Positions 20,256-30,485 of a stretch of DNA of 64,000 bases are shown here, piece by piece. The DNA lies in assembly GCA_030849465.1 (NCBI GenBank), contig JARVLF010000010.1, positions 434,001 to 498,000 of the forward strand, in the 5' to 3' direction. The notes beneath the pieces are model-generated. The model worked only from the letters and a program-made list of their open reading frames with translations. It made no database searches and was not told the origin of the DNA. How positions within the stretch are numbered: position 1 is the first letter of the stretch; every line of letters starts with the position of its first letter. This DNA comes from Moesziomyces globuligerus. Lineage: Eukaryota; Basidiomycota; Ustilaginomycetes; Ustilaginales; Ustilaginaceae. Both the position numbers and the translations under genes were made by a program.

Positions 20256-23200
20256 TCAGGACGTGGGATCTGTGGCGCCGCCGTTGGCAGCAGCAGCTGC
20301 GGCGGACGACGAGATGAAGCTCATGTCGCTAAAGAGCGATTCGCCGAGGAAGCCGTCGAGCATGCCAAAGTCCCAGTCGATATCCACGCCGCCCGCTTCG
20401 GCGCCGTGGCCGTTCTGCGCCTGCAGATCCGCCGCGAACAATCCCGCCGCGCCGTTGGCATGGACACCGGGCTGGGCGCCGCCAGCGGCTTCGGCCGCCA
20501 CGTCGTGCGGGGCGGGGAAGTGATCTGAGAACGCATTGGCCGGGTGCGCATAGAGCTGCTGGGCTGGAGTGAAGGCAAGTTGGTGTGCAGGCGTGGAGCT
20601 GCTCGAGACCAGCGCGGTCTGCACACCGCTCGGGCCGGCTTGGAACTGCATCAGCTGTCGCATCCACTGATGATCCGTCTCGCCCTCGCCCACGCCCTCG
20701 CCCGCCCCTCCAGGCTGCGCAGACACCGTGCCTGCACCCACGCCCTCGCCCTGCGCCCCGCGATGTTCGCCCTGCGCTCCCTCGTCCTTGACCTCGACCC
20801 GCTGCGCCGAGCCGTTCCGGCGCTCGCTCCCGTCCGATCGCGCGAGCCTGGCGTTCTTGGCCCTGGATTCGCCCTTGGCCTCGCCACTCTCCCTCGCCCT
20901 CTTCCTCGCCTTGTCCGCGCCCTCTGGCTGCTTGGCATGCTTGGCCTTCCACGCGGCCCTCGCCTTGGCCAGGACGGTGAAGAGGAAGAACGCATAGCTG
21001 CCCGCCGCCGCCCTGCGGTGCGGCGTAGCCTTGCCCGCCTCCTCGCACACCTTGGCCACCTTGTCGACCATGTCGAAGGTATACTCTGCATCGATGTCGA
21101 TGCCGAGATCGTGCTCCTCCTGTGCGTGCGCTCGCTGCTGAGCCTGCGGAGCGCGCGGATTGGCTTTGACCTGGAGGCTCGCTGCGCCGGCCGAGGTGGA
21201 GCCGAGCGCGACGATGCGGAGCGCAAAGATGGCGCAGTAGGCGGGGGTGACGACGGTCGAGTTGTGACCCCAGAAGAGGCCGTTGGGCACCATGGTGGCG
21301 ACAAAGAGGCCGAGGTAGGCCATGCAGCACGCGTAGGCGTCCTTGTAGATGGGTCGGAGCACCTCGAGGCCGAGATGGCTGCACTTGAGCGCGATCGTAT
21401 CGAGGATGAGCCGCGCATACCAGTAGTAGAGCTTGAGGCGCTGGATGCGCGACAGCGTCGGTGGCAGGTCCGAGTTGGGCCACACGCGCGCGGTGTCTGC
21501 GCCATCGGCATCCGACGAGGCGTGCATGGCATTCGCAGCTTGCTGGAGCGAAGGCCCGGTCCAGGTGGCGAGCCAGGCATCGAGGTCCGAAGCACAGATG
21601 CGGCGGAAGAGTTCGACCTGCTTGGCGGTCCTCTCGGCAGGCAGGTGCGTCGCAGAAACGTCGACAAAGTTCTCGAAAAGCTCCGTGTTGCGGAGCATGA
21701 GCAACCTCAGCTGGACCACCGCCACCATCGCCCGATCGCCCGGCAGCGCAAAGGTGTCGAGATGCCAGTGTGCGCATCCCATCACCACGGGATCGTTGGC
21801 TAGCGTCGGCCTCCTGCCCATATGCTGGCTCATGCTCGTTTCGAAGAGCCACAGATTGAGCCACGTCCTCTCTCGATTCCTCAGCCTCCTAGCCAGCCCT
21901 TCGTCGTCCTGTCGATTCTGCGGCCGGACGGCGATGCGACTGTTCATGTCCAGCTCGGAGGCGATGCGGATGGCAAAGCCCACGTACGCCCACGCCTTGT
22001 CTTCCGAGAGCGTGTTCATCTGCGGATGGTACGCCGCCAGGATGATGAGCGCCTGCGGGATCTCTGCGTTTCGGAACCCTTCCATGAGGATGGTGGGGAG
22101 GAGGTTGGAGCGGATGTGCATCTCGAGGTCGGCGGCGATCTGGCTGGCTTCGACGCGGTACTTTGCGGCGATCCAGGTGGTGCAGCTGAGCAGGAGCGCC
22201 GAGCAGGAGCGCACGTAGTCGAACGTATGCAGGTGCGGGTCGAGCAGCGTCAGCGCCGGATTGATGTACTGCATAAACACCGCGTACAGGCTCTCGGCCT
22301 CGGCCAGCGTGAGGTAACCGCGGTCGATGGGATCAAAGTGCGGCAGATTGTCGAGCTTGGTGGTGAAGAGGCCCATGTCGAAAAACGCCTTACCGCGCCC
22401 GGGCCCGAAGCGTGAGACCGTGTTGGTCGTCGCCGAGCCGGAGGCGGTCGCAAACAGACTCGGCTGCCCAGCATGCTCCGAGCGCTCGCGGCCGGCTGTC
22501 GAAGAGCCGGGGCCCGTGCCGGTGCCGTCGGTCGCGGTGCTGGTCACGCCTGGAGCATGGTCGATCGACGATCCTGGATCCGCTGCGCCAGCTGAGCCTC
22601 TTGCTTCTGTGCCAGCCAGAGCTGCATCTGTGGGGTCCTGCGGCGAGGCGGCATCGTTGTGTTCGGACGAGGTGGCGCGGTCGGAGGCATCGTGTCCCGA
22701 GTCCCTGTCTCTGGCGGTGTCGCTGGCCTGAGCGAGCAGCTTGAGCGGGTTGGAGAGCATCGGCAGGCCCAGGTTCTCGGGCTCGTCCGGATCGTCCGAG
22801 GTAGGCGTAGCGGAGGTGATGCTGTGCGGCGTGTGACGTGTAGCCGAGGTGGAGCGCTGGCGAAACACTTCCGAGGGGCGTCGGTGTGCGTGCGGCGCAG
22901 GATCGCCATGTCTCGTGGGCCTGTGAGCGCGCGGCGAGTGCGCAGGCGGTGACATGGCGGTGATGGAGGACGAGGCGGTGTTGAGGGCATTGCGAGCTGG
23001 ATCTGCTCCCTTCCAATACGCGTCTGGGGACGAAGTCCCCTCGGAATCGGCGACGCTGGTGCGAAGGGTACGGCTGTTGACGGCGCGCGCCACAGCCTCG
23101 GGCGAGGGTGCGATGGCGGCGGCGCCTTTGGTCTTGGAGAAGTGCTCGAGGGCGCGGCTGAGCGAGTCGACGGTGCGCTCGAGCTTCTGGATCTTGGAGC

Positions 23201-23780
23201 TGTCCGACTTGCGGCCGCGCTTGTGGCTCTTGTAGTAGCATTCCTTGCCGAGGCGCTTGCAGCGCGTGCACAGATCGCCGCCGGAGCACTTGACCTTGGA
23301 CAGACGGCATTCCATGCAGGAGATCTTCTTCTCGGCGGCGGCGGCGGCAGCAGCACCAGCTGAATCGGCCGAGTTGGCGGTGGTGTGGGCGGGTTCATCC
23401 GAAGCGCCTTTGGGCGGTGCCGAACCGGAAGAGGAGGGCGGACGCGGGGCGGAGGATTCGTTGTTGAAAGGGCCGGAGGAGGTGGAGGGGATGGAGGCGG
23501 ACGAGGGCGAGAAGATGCGGTCCGAGTATCTGTACTGTGCACTGGGTTGGGCAGGACGATGCGCCGGATTCATGGATGCATAGTGACGGTCCTGGGATGG
23601 GTAGTAGGACGAGTGGCTGGCATCCGAGCGCTGGTGGTGCGGATGATGCTGTGGATCGTAGGCGGAGTAGTGGTGGTGGGAATCGGGATAGTGACCCGGC
23701 TGCGGGGAGGGCGACGACTCGGCGGCAGCAGCGAGGTGGTAGAGGCCGTCATGGTAGGCCTCGGGTTTGGGCGACGCCAT
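20256..23780 (-). CDS. Zn(II)2Cys6 fungal-specific transcription factor
   Basis: Single exon, 1174 residues. A perfect Zn2Cys6 DNA-binding cluster occupies C155, C158, C165, C171, C174 and C181 (spacing 2-6-5-2-6). A basic stretch follows (HKRGRK), then a short coiled-coil-like dimerisation segment (KIQKLERTVDSLSRALEHF). The middle third (about 460-840) resembles the fungal transcription factor regulatory domain, with FDPIDRGYLTLAEAESLYAVFMQYINP and a later TWLNLWLFETSMSQHMGR. The N-terminus is His/Ser/Pro-rich. The C-terminus (about 1100-1174) is rich in Phe and acidic residues and may activate transcription. The regulated pathway is not evident from the neighbours. It is divergent from SWD2. 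Confidence 0.92.
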   Translation of the reverse strand: MASPKPEAYHDGLYHLAAAAESSPSPQPGHYPDSHHHYSAYDPQHHPHHQRSDASHSSYYPSQDRHYASMNPAHRPAQPSAQYRYSDRIFSPSSASIPSTSSGPFNNESSAPRPPSSSGSAPPKGASDEPAHTTANSADSAGAAAAAAAEKKISCMECRLSKVKCSGGDLCTRCKRLGKECYYKSHKRGRKSDSSKIQKLERTVDSLSRALEHFSKTKGAAAIAPSPEAVARAVNSRTLRTSVADSEGTSSPDAYWKGADPARNALNTASSSITAMSPPAHSPRAHRPTRHGDPAPHAHRRPSEVFRQRSTSATRHTPHSITSATPTSDDPDEPENLGLPMLSNPLKLLAQASDTARDRDSGHDASDRATSSEHNDAASPQDPTDAALAGTEARGSAGAADPGSSIDHAPGVTSTATDGTGTGPGSSTAGRERSEHAGQPSLFATASGSATTNTVSRFGPGRGKAFFDMGLFTTKLDNLPHFDPIDRGYLTLAEAESLYAVFMQYINPALTLLDPHLHTFDYVRSCSALLLSCTTWIAAKYRVEASQIAADLEMHIRSNLLPTILMEGFRNAEIPQALIILAAYHPQMNTLSEDKAWAYVGFAIRIASELDMNSRIAVRPQNRQDDEGLARRLRNRERTWLNLWLFETSMSQHMGRRPTLANDPVVMGCAHWHLDTFALPGDRAMVAVVQLRLLMLRNTELFENFVDVSATHLPAERTAKQVELFRRICASDLDAWLATWTGPSLQQAANAMHASSDADGADTARVWPNSDLPPTLSRIQRLKLYYWYARLILDTIALKCSHLGLEVLRPIYKDAYACCMAYLGLFVATMVPNGLFWGHNSTVVTPAYCAIFALRIVALGSTSAGAASLQVKANPRAPQAQQRAHAQEEHDLGIDIDAEYTFDMVDKVAKVCEEAGKATPHRRAAAGSYAFFLFTVLAKARAAWKAKHAKQPEGADKARKRARESGEAKGESRAKNARLARSDGSERRNGSAQRVEVKDEGAQGEHRGAQGEGVGAGTVSAQPGGAGEGVGEGETDHQWMRQLMQFQAGPSGVQTALVSSSSTPAHQLAFTPAQQLYAHPANAFSDHFPAPHDVAAEAAGGAQPGVHANGAAGLFAADLQAQNGHGAEAGGVDIDWDFGMLDGFLGESLFSDMSFISSSAAAAAANGGATDPTS

Positions 23781-24436
23781 GATGGTGGGCTTGCTAGCTG
23801 GACGCGAAGATGTGGTGGAGGAAAGGAAGCATGAATGTCTGGCTGCTGGTCGGTGGTAAGGTGCGAGGCGAGCCCCAAGCCCAAGAAAGCCTCAGGCAAG
23901 CCCGAGAAGGGTCCAAAGACGCGTCGGAGCGGCGCATCCTTTTGAACCGCTCGGCCGCCTCGAGATTTGGCCTCGCATTATTTGGCCTGGCTAGGCCGCT
24001 TTTTGCACTTTGCCCCGCACCAGCGTCGTACGCCCACTCGCGCCCTTGGTGATTGCACAAGTCAACATCCCAAGAGCTCGGATCTCATCTTGGTCGTGGA
24101 CGATCCTGCTGGTGCTTCCGATGCTCTCTCGATGGCTCGACTCTGGCTTGATTGGCGGCTCAGGGTGGCAGCGCAGCTCTGTGCTGGCTGCGTTTTCGTT
24201 CCATCGAGACCAGAGCCAGGTGTGAAAATAGAGCTCCGCCTCGGCCAATTGGGACGCCGACTCAGCATGATGGCTGCTCGCCCAACCTAACACAACTGCG
24301 CCGCGCTTTTGCGAGCGGCTCGGAATGCGGAAATTCGCGCCCGGCTGCTTGGCTCGACAGGACCCTGCTTGGGCCTCGCCTCGCCTCGCCTTGCTTCTTG
24401 CTGCTTGCCGCACGCGCGCTGCTCATCATCACCAAA
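23781..24436. promoter_or_regulatory. Bidirectional promoter between the Zn2Cys6 factor and SWD2
   Basis: 656 bp between divergent start codons. An in-frame extension upstream of SWD2 (from 24152) lacks family similarity and is treated as leader. No gene is supported. Confidence 0.5.
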
Positions 24437-25687
24437 ATGGCGGCTACGAGCGCATCCGGTTCTTCTTCGAGCAGAGCGGCATCCGGGATGGGCACGTATA
24501 CCTCGGCGCCCGGCTCGAGCGACAGCAAGAAACTCGCGGTGACCGAGCAGCTCATGTCGGCGTTCAAGCCGGCCAAGGTGTTCACCGAGTACGCGGCCAA
24601 GGGCAAGTCGATCACGTCGGCGTCGTTTGACGACGCGGGCGAGTTCTGTGTCACGACGGGGCAGGACGATCAGATGCATATGTACGATATGCGTACGGGT
24701 ACGCACAAGTCGCAGTGCGCCTCTCTCAAGTACGGCGTCGACCTGGCGCGCTTCACGCACGACCGGGGCTCGGTGCTGTACGCGTCGACCAAGGAGAACA
24801 ACGCGCTGCGCTACTACAGCTTCAAGACCAAGAACTACATTTGCTACTACGAGGGCCACGAGAACCAGGTGGTCTCGCTGCAGATGAGCCCGCAGAACGA
24901 CACGTTCCTCTCGGCGAGCGTGGACGAGGCGGTGCGGCTGTGGGACCTGCGCGTGACCAAGCCGGTGGGGCACATGCACGTGCGTGGCCATCCCGTCGTC
25001 GCCTACGATCCGAGCGGCAAGGTGTTTGCCGTGGCGATCAACGAGCGCGCCGCCGTGCTGCTCTACGACATCCGCAAGTTTGACCAGAATCCGTTCCAGG
25101 TCATCCACCTCGACGACTCGGCGGCGCTCTCCAAGATCTCGATGCCGCCGCGCGTGCCCGTCATCACGTCGCTCGCGTTTGGCAGCGACAGCCGCTACCT
25201 GCTGCTCGGCACCTCGGGCGATGTGCACTACGTCGTCGACACGCTGCCGGAGCCAGGTCACGACGCCGAGGTCGTGGCGCGGCTGGTGGGCCACGAAGGA
25301 CTCGAGAGGGCGTCGGGCGAGGCGCTCGGCATGGTGGCCGAGGCGGGCATCAGCGGCCACGAGGTCTGCTGGAGCCCGGACGGCAAGTGGGTGCTCTCCG
25401 GCTCGGCCGACGGCTCGGTCTACTTCTGGCATATCGACCTCGACCGGGCGCGGCAGAACGAATTCCGCAACCTCGGCCCCACCCTGAAGCGTTCGGCGCA
25501 CGACACGGTCAGCCGTGTGCTCGCCTTCAACCCTCGCTATGCGCGTGAGTAGCCAAGCACGCTCCCGCCACTACCCAGTCGTTCGCGCCGTACTGACACC
25601 TCGCCTTGCTTCCGATTCCTCGCAGAGTTCACGAGTGGCGGCGCCGAGCTCTCGTTCTGGCTGCCGGACTTGCCAGAAGAAGCGTAG
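24437..25687 (+). CDS. SWD2: WD40 protein Swd2/WDR82
   Basis: Two exons, 24437-25544 and 25626-25687, GT-AG and in phase; 389 residues. Swd2 is shared by the Set1/COMPASS histone H3K4 methyltransferase and the cleavage/polyadenylation factor. The seven-bladed WD40 propeller starts near residue 45. Family signatures include FTEYAAKGKSITSASFDDAGE, KYGVDLARFTH, NALRYYSFKTKNYICYYEGHE and FLSASVDEAVRLWDLR. The second exon supplies the closing strand (FTSGGAELSFWLPDLPEE). I chose the ATG at 24437 because it sits just upstream of the conserved region. The N-terminal 40 residues are Ser/Ala-rich and not conserved. Confidence 0.92.
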
Positions 25688-26085
25688 AGGCGCGTCGAAG
25701 CTGTTAGATCCAGCGCCCAAGCAGGGTCGCAGAGGTGCAAATTTAGGGTTTGGCCCGTCCAGGGCTGTTGGTGGGTGTGTGTCTCGAAATTCCAAACCAG
25801 AGCGTGCGAGTGCTCAGGAAAAAGCAGTGCCTGAAGCTGCACGTTGGCTCGTCCGTGCAGAAGCGCATGGCCAGCAGAGCGCGAATCAGCTCCAGCCTTG
25901 GCCCAGCTGGACGAGAGCGCGTGCGGCTTCTCCAGACCCGCCGCAGGGATGCCCGCTCGCCACCTCTTCTTCTTCTCGCCCGCTCACCAACACGCCCGAT
26001 CTCAACTAGGGCTTCTCTTCTACGACTCGCTTGCTCGCTCGCCACTCGATCCGAGCGCCGGTCGTCTCCCCTTGCACCCATCGCC
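25688..26085. promoter_or_regulatory. Upstream region of the desaturase gene
   Basis: 398 bp between SWD2 and the desaturase start. The desaturase frame stays open upstream to 25750, but the translation is low in similarity and the first ATG with the family-like start is at 26086. No other gene is seen. Confidence 0.5.
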
Positions 26086-26240
26086 ATGCTGTCCCAGCTG
26101 GGCGAGAGCGCCGAGCGCGTCATGAACTCGACCGTGCACGTCGACTGGTCGCTGTACGGGGGTGCTGAGCGCACCTCTGCTCCCGTGGCTGCGTCGAGCG
26201 AGCAGCGTCCGCGCCTGCGATCGCACCTCTCGTCGGCCAC

Positions 26241-26279
<39 letters not shown>

Positions 26280-27501
26280 CTCGTCGGCGCGCAACTCGCG
26301 CGCATCGTCGCCCAACTTTTCGCACGCCGCCGACTCGTCGACCTCCTTCACCAGCGACGACGAGACGCCCGCGCTCAGGGCCAAGCACGAGCTCGACGAT
26401 GCTCCGCTGCCGGACGTCTCGTCGCACACGCACCAGTCCGTGCTCCCGCCCGGGTCACAGTCGCGCAGCGCCGCGGCTCTCGACGGCAAGGCGTGGCTGC
26501 CTCCCATCGTCCCCGCGTCCGAACAGGCGTCCGACTTTCTCTGGATGCACACCGAAGAGCCGCATCGCTCCCGCCGCATGGCCATCCTCAAGGCGCATCC
26601 CGAAGTCCGCCGTCTGATGGGATACGAACCGCTCACAAAGTACGTCTCGGCTGCGGTGCTGGCGCTGCAGCTCGGCATCGCCGTCTCGCTCGCCAGGGCG
26701 CAGGTGCATCCGTTGTCGTGGCAGTTCTTGCTGCTCGCATATGCGGTCGGCGGTACGGCCAACCAGAACACCTTTTTGGCCATCCACGAGATCACGCACA
26801 ACCTCGCCTTCCGCGGTCTGCGCGCCAACCGGCTCTGGGCCATCCTCGTCAACGGCGCCATCGGCGTACCCTACGCGATGGCGTTCAAGCCCTACCACCT
26901 CGAGCACCACAAGTATCTGGGCGAGGAGGGCACGGATACGGATCTGCCGACGCAGCTCGAGAGCGTGCTGCTGCGCAACGTGCTCGGCAAGGCGTTTTTC
27001 GCCACCTTCCAGATCTTCTTCTACGCGCTCCGACCTGGCTTTGTACGTGCGCAGCGACCGACGGTGTGGCATGCTCTCAACGTCGTCTTCATCCTCGCGC
27101 TCGATGCGGCCATCGTGCGATGCGCAGGCTGGACTGCGCTCGTGTATCTGCTCCAGAGCAGCTTCTTTGCAGGTAGCCTCCATCCTTGCGCAGCGCATTT
27201 CATCGCAGAACACTACATGTTTGCCGGCGTTCAGCAGGAGACCTGGTCGTACTACGGTCCTCTCAACCTCCTCGCCTACAACGTCGGCTATCACAACGAA
27301 CATCACGACTTCCCCAGCGTTCCCTGGACCAGGTTGCCCCAGCTCAGACACATCGCACCCGAGTTTTACGACTGTCTCCCCCGACACACCAGCTGGCCCA
27401 TGGTCACCGTGCGCTTTATCCTCGGCTCCGATTCTGGACTCTGGGCACGCATCAAACGGCCCAATCGAGACGCTGCGCGTGCAGCCACCAAGACCGACTA
27501 G
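26086..27501 (+). CDS. Sphingolipid delta-4 desaturase
   Basis: Single exon, 471 residues. The enzyme introduces the delta-4 double bond into the ceramide long-chain base in the ER membrane. All three His boxes of the membrane desaturases are present: HEITHN, HLEHH and HNEHH. The family lipid-desaturase N-terminus is recognisable at about residues 145-180 (SDFLWMHTEEPHRSRRMAIL). GTANQNTFLAIHEITHNLAF and HDFPSVPWTRLPQLRHIAPEFYD match the DES1 group. The protein is over 100 residues longer than most DES1 proteins because of an N-terminal low-complexity region with a 12-residue serine run from the TCG repeat at 26242. Convergent with the GPI-protein gene, 70 bp between stops. Confidence 0.94.
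26242..26277 (+). repeat. (TCG)12 microsatellite in the desaturase coding region
   Basis: Twelve perfect TCG repeats in frame, coding for twelve serines, followed by further serine codons. They lie in the unconserved N-terminal extension of the desaturase, so length changes would be tolerated. Confidence 0.95.
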
Positions 27502-27571
27502 ATCTCCCAGGTTTACAGACGCCAGTAGCATTGAAAGTAGAGCCAGTTGCCCGACGCGATCGACTGTGACT

Positions 27572-28184
27572 TTAGAGGATATAGGCTGCTGCTACGATCG
27601 CGACCAAGGTGAGCCAAGTGAGTGGCTTGAGCGGGGTGGAGTTGAGGGTGGAGGCGGTGCTGCTGGCGGCAGCTGCGGTGGCGGAGGAGGAGCGGGGGCC
27701 GGTGTAGGTGGTGGCGGCGTTGGGGATGGTGGAGATCTGACCGTCGAGGATCGAGATGGTGTTGGAGCCTGTAAAGCCGCCTGGGACGCCTGTGACGATG
27801 CCTGTCGGAGGGCCCGTGGTGGGGGTGGCAGCGCTGATGCCCTGCGAATAGTGCGTGTTGAGCGAAGCGAGCGTCGACGACCCCGCCGCATCCGTCGCTA
27901 CGTAGTACGGAGATGCAGTCGCCGACGATGCGGCTCCCGGTGTAAACGCGACCGTCACCCCCGTCGACAACCCTCCCAACCCTGCTGGGAAAGATGCCGC
28001 CGTTTGCCCATTCCCCACTAACAAACCCGATCAGACTGTCAATAAAAGCCAACTGCGTCGAATGACTTGCGCCGAAGGCCAGGATCGACTTACCATTGAT
28101 CGTGGCAGGAACACCTGCCGTAGCCTGCGCCAATACCGTCCCTGCCAGCGTAGCGCTAAACGCAATCGTAGCAACCCACTTCAT
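27572..28184 (-). CDS. Small secreted protein, probably GPI-anchored
   Basis: Two exons on the minus strand, 28184-28094 and 28017-27572, joined by a 76-bp GTAAGT...TTAG intron in phase; 178 residues. The N-terminus is a signal peptide (MKWVATIAFSATLAGTVLAQA). The body is Thr/Ser/Gly-rich with few charged residues. The C-terminus is Ser/Ala/Thr-rich and then strongly hydrophobic (TWLTLVAIVAAAYIL), as expected for a GPI attachment signal, with a possible omega site among the Ser/Asn residues before it. I see no cysteine-rich fold and no named family. It is probably a cell-wall or plasma-membrane surface protein. Confidence 0.75.
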
Positions 28185-28736
28185 CTCGCGCGCAATGTCC
28201 AACCTTTCGACGTCTTGTTGTGGGCGTAGTGGACCCGTATAGTCTTTCCGTGTGGGAGCAAAAAGGATGGCAGATAGGAGAGCCAGATCGAAGAAAGAGA
28301 CAGAGAGATAGGGATTTGAAGGGCGAGGGGGGGTATAGGGTATGAGGAGGATGGTGGAGAGGATGGTGTGGATGCGCAGAGGCCGAAAGAGGAAAGAGCT
28401 GCGTGCGCGAGATGGCGCAGCGGGGTTTCAGGGCTCTGGGCTCTGGGCTCTGGGGCTGGGGCTGGGGCTGGGCGCCAAAACCCGCAGCCAAAATTGGGCG
28501 ATCTGCGTTACAGTATTCCCCGCGTGCAGCTGTTTGCGGCGCATTTGGGATTCTGGGATTTTTCACGCACCTCGGCGCATCCATCCACCCCCGCAACGCG
28601 CATCTCCCCCGCACCGCCCGCATCCGCTCAGGCACATCCGCACACACCCGCAAACGCCCAGAGAATGTTCCTCGCTCCACCAGTGCACCCCGTGTACTGC
28701 ATCTTTTCATCAGCTCCCAGTCATCTACTTGCTCTG
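28185..28736. promoter_or_regulatory. Intergenic region upstream of the GPI-protein gene
   Basis: 552 bp between two minus-strand genes (GPI-protein start and ALG2 stop). It contains a strong G-run array at 28431-28473. No gene is seen. Confidence 0.5.
28431..28473 (+). repeat. G-run repeat with quadruplex potential
   Basis: GGGCTCT occurs three times, followed directly by three GGGGCT units and a final GGG, giving seven runs of three or more G with 2- to 4-base spacers on the plus strand. It lies about 250 bp upstream of the GPI-protein start, on that gene's template strand. Confidence 0.85.
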
Positions 28737-30485
28737 CTACGGCAGGGGAGGTGTGGCCGTACGCAGCTCGGACAGCCACTTTTGCTTCTCGCGGTCGAGC
28801 TTGGCCGCCTGCTGTGCGAGCCACTTGTCGTGGCTAAAGTAAACGTTGACCCAGAAGAGCGTCGACATGACGATGAAGACGGCGAGGCTCGAGCCCCACT
28901 GGTAGAGCCCTTCGTCGCCGCGGACGCGGCCGAGCTGCCACGCATCGTAGCACGCGCGTTCGAGCGCCAACGACATGACGTCGGTGCTGAACGTGTGCTC
29001 GACGCGCAGCCGGGCCGCTTTGGCGATGCGCTCGCGCTGATCCTCGCTCAGCGCCAGCAGCGCCTTGATGGCCACGGCCCAGATGGGCGCAGAGGCATGG
29101 CGCAGCACACCGGTGCCGTCTGCGTTGGTAGGGCTGCCATCGGCGTCGAGCGCGAGGTCGACGACGGTCTCGGTGGGACCGCCCGTGTTGGTGGCGAGCA
29201 CGGGCAGACCGCACGCCATGGCCTCGAGCGGGACGATGCCAAAGTGCTCGTCGGTCGGCGTGTAGAGCAGCGCACGCGTCGCGCGGTTGAGCAGCAGCGT
29301 GTGGATCAGCGCCATAGGCAGCGAGGGCAGCATCACTACGCTCGCCCTCGCCAACTCGTCGGCGGTCGGCGCCGTCTCGGGCGTCTCGAACGTCTGCCGG
29401 TGGTAGCTCAGCACCACCGCATGGAGTCCGAGCTCGGTCGCCTGCGCACGCAGCTCGCGCAGCGTCGCCACGTTGTCGCCCACGCGCTTGTCGTAGCCTC
29501 CGACCAGGACCAACCGCAGCGGCCTCTCGCCGCGCGTCGCGCTGGCGGCGGCCTCCTTCTGCGCGACGGCGAACGCCTCGAGCGCGAGCGCGACGTTCTT
29601 CTTGGCCTCGAAGCGGTTGATGGAGAGGAGCGTGGTGCGCGACGTGTCGGCGCAGAAGCGGGCGATCGAGGTGCGGATCGGATCGCCCATCTCCTCGGCC
29701 TCCTTCTGCAGCCTCGCCACGGCCTGCGCGACGCTCTTGGGCTCGAACTGCGCCGTATCGACGCCCGGATAGCACACGCGCGGCTGGCGCCGCAGCCGGA
29801 AGAACGACTTTACAAACTGGGCCGAGGTGAACTCGGAGTTGACGAGGATCTTGTCGGCGTAATCGGTCATGCCCTCTTCGTAGAGATCGAACGGCAGTCT
29901 GTAGAGCTTGCGCAGCACGCTGGGTCCAGAGTCTCCGCGTGCGTGTGCCTTTTGCATGGCGATCGAGTTGCCGATGTCCTTGTCCGGGAAGTGGCAGTAG
30001 TAGACGACGCGCGTGGCGAGGAGGATCTTGAGCCACGGGATGCCCGCCGGCAGCTGGTCGAAGAAGAAGAGGTCGAATCCGGGCACGGGCGGCGAGCTGG
30101 TGAGGCGCGAGGCGACGAAGCGCGGCAGCGTGCCCGGGTAGGTGAAGAGGAGCACGGCGAGGATGAGCTGGAAGACCAGGCTGAGCTGCTGGAGGATGGC
30201 GCAGGGCAGGTGGAAGCTGCCGAGCACCGAGCGCGGGACGCACGTGCGCATGACCTGCACCTTGAGCGTGCCATCGCGCGTGGGCTCGAAGCAGTGGCGC
30301 GGGTCGTGGTGCGAGGTGAAGATGACCACCTCGTGGCCCAGTTGCTGCAGCGAGAGCGCGGCGTCGACGACGAGCTTCTCGGCACCGCCAATGCCCAGAT
30401 CCGGATGGACAAAGCCGATGCGGAGCTTCTTGCGCGGCGAGTGCACCGAGTTGGCCACCGCGGCCGACTGTCGATCGAGCGACAT
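28737..30485 (-). CDS. ALG2: Alpha-1,3/1,6-mannosyltransferase Alg2
   Basis: Single exon, 582 residues. Alg2 adds the second and third mannoses to the dolichol-linked N-glycan precursor on the cytosolic face of the ER (GT4 family, GT-B fold). The N-terminal nucleotide-type domain starts KLRIGFVHPDLGIGGAEKLVVDAAL. Next are VVYYCHFPDK and VNSEFTSAQF. The C-terminal donor-binding domain has TLLSINRFEAKKNVALALEAF and the GT4 signature TPTDEHFGIVPLEAMACGLPV with TNTGGPTETV. A C-terminal hydrophobic segment (LAVFIVMSTLFWVNVYF) would anchor it in the ER. The ATG at 30485 is chosen; the frame stays open upstream but without conservation. Longer than yeast Alg2 by Ala-rich insertions. Confidence 0.95.
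   Translation of the reverse strand: MSLDRQSAAVANSVHSPRKKLRIGFVHPDLGIGGAEKLVVDAALSLQQLGHEVVIFTSHHDPRHCFEPTRDGTLKVQVMRTCVPRSVLGSFHLPCAILQQLSLVFQLILAVLLFTYPGTLPRFVASRLTSSPPVPGFDLFFFDQLPAGIPWLKILLATRVVYYCHFPDKDIGNSIAMQKAHARGDSGPSVLRKLYRLPFDLYEEGMTDYADKILVNSEFTSAQFVKSFFRLRRQPRVCYPGVDTAQFEPKSVAQAVARLQKEAEEMGDPIRTSIARFCADTSRTTLLSINRFEAKKNVALALEAFAVAQKEAAASATRGERPLRLVLVGGYDKRVGDNVATLRELRAQATELGLHAVVLSYHRQTFETPETAPTADELARASVVMLPSLPMALIHTLLLNRATRALLYTPTDEHFGIVPLEAMACGLPVLATNTGGPTETVVDLALDADGSPTNADGTGVLRHASAPIWAVAIKALLALSEDQRERIAKAARLRVEHTFSTDVMSLALERACYDAWQLGRVRGDEGLYQWGSSLAVFIVMSTLFWVNVYFSHDKWLAQQAAKLDREKQKWLSELRTATPPLP

Noticed and set aside
24152..24436. In-frame upstream extension of SWD2
   Set aside because: The frame is open but its translation is unlike any Swd2 N-terminus, and the ATG at 24437 directly precedes the conserved part.
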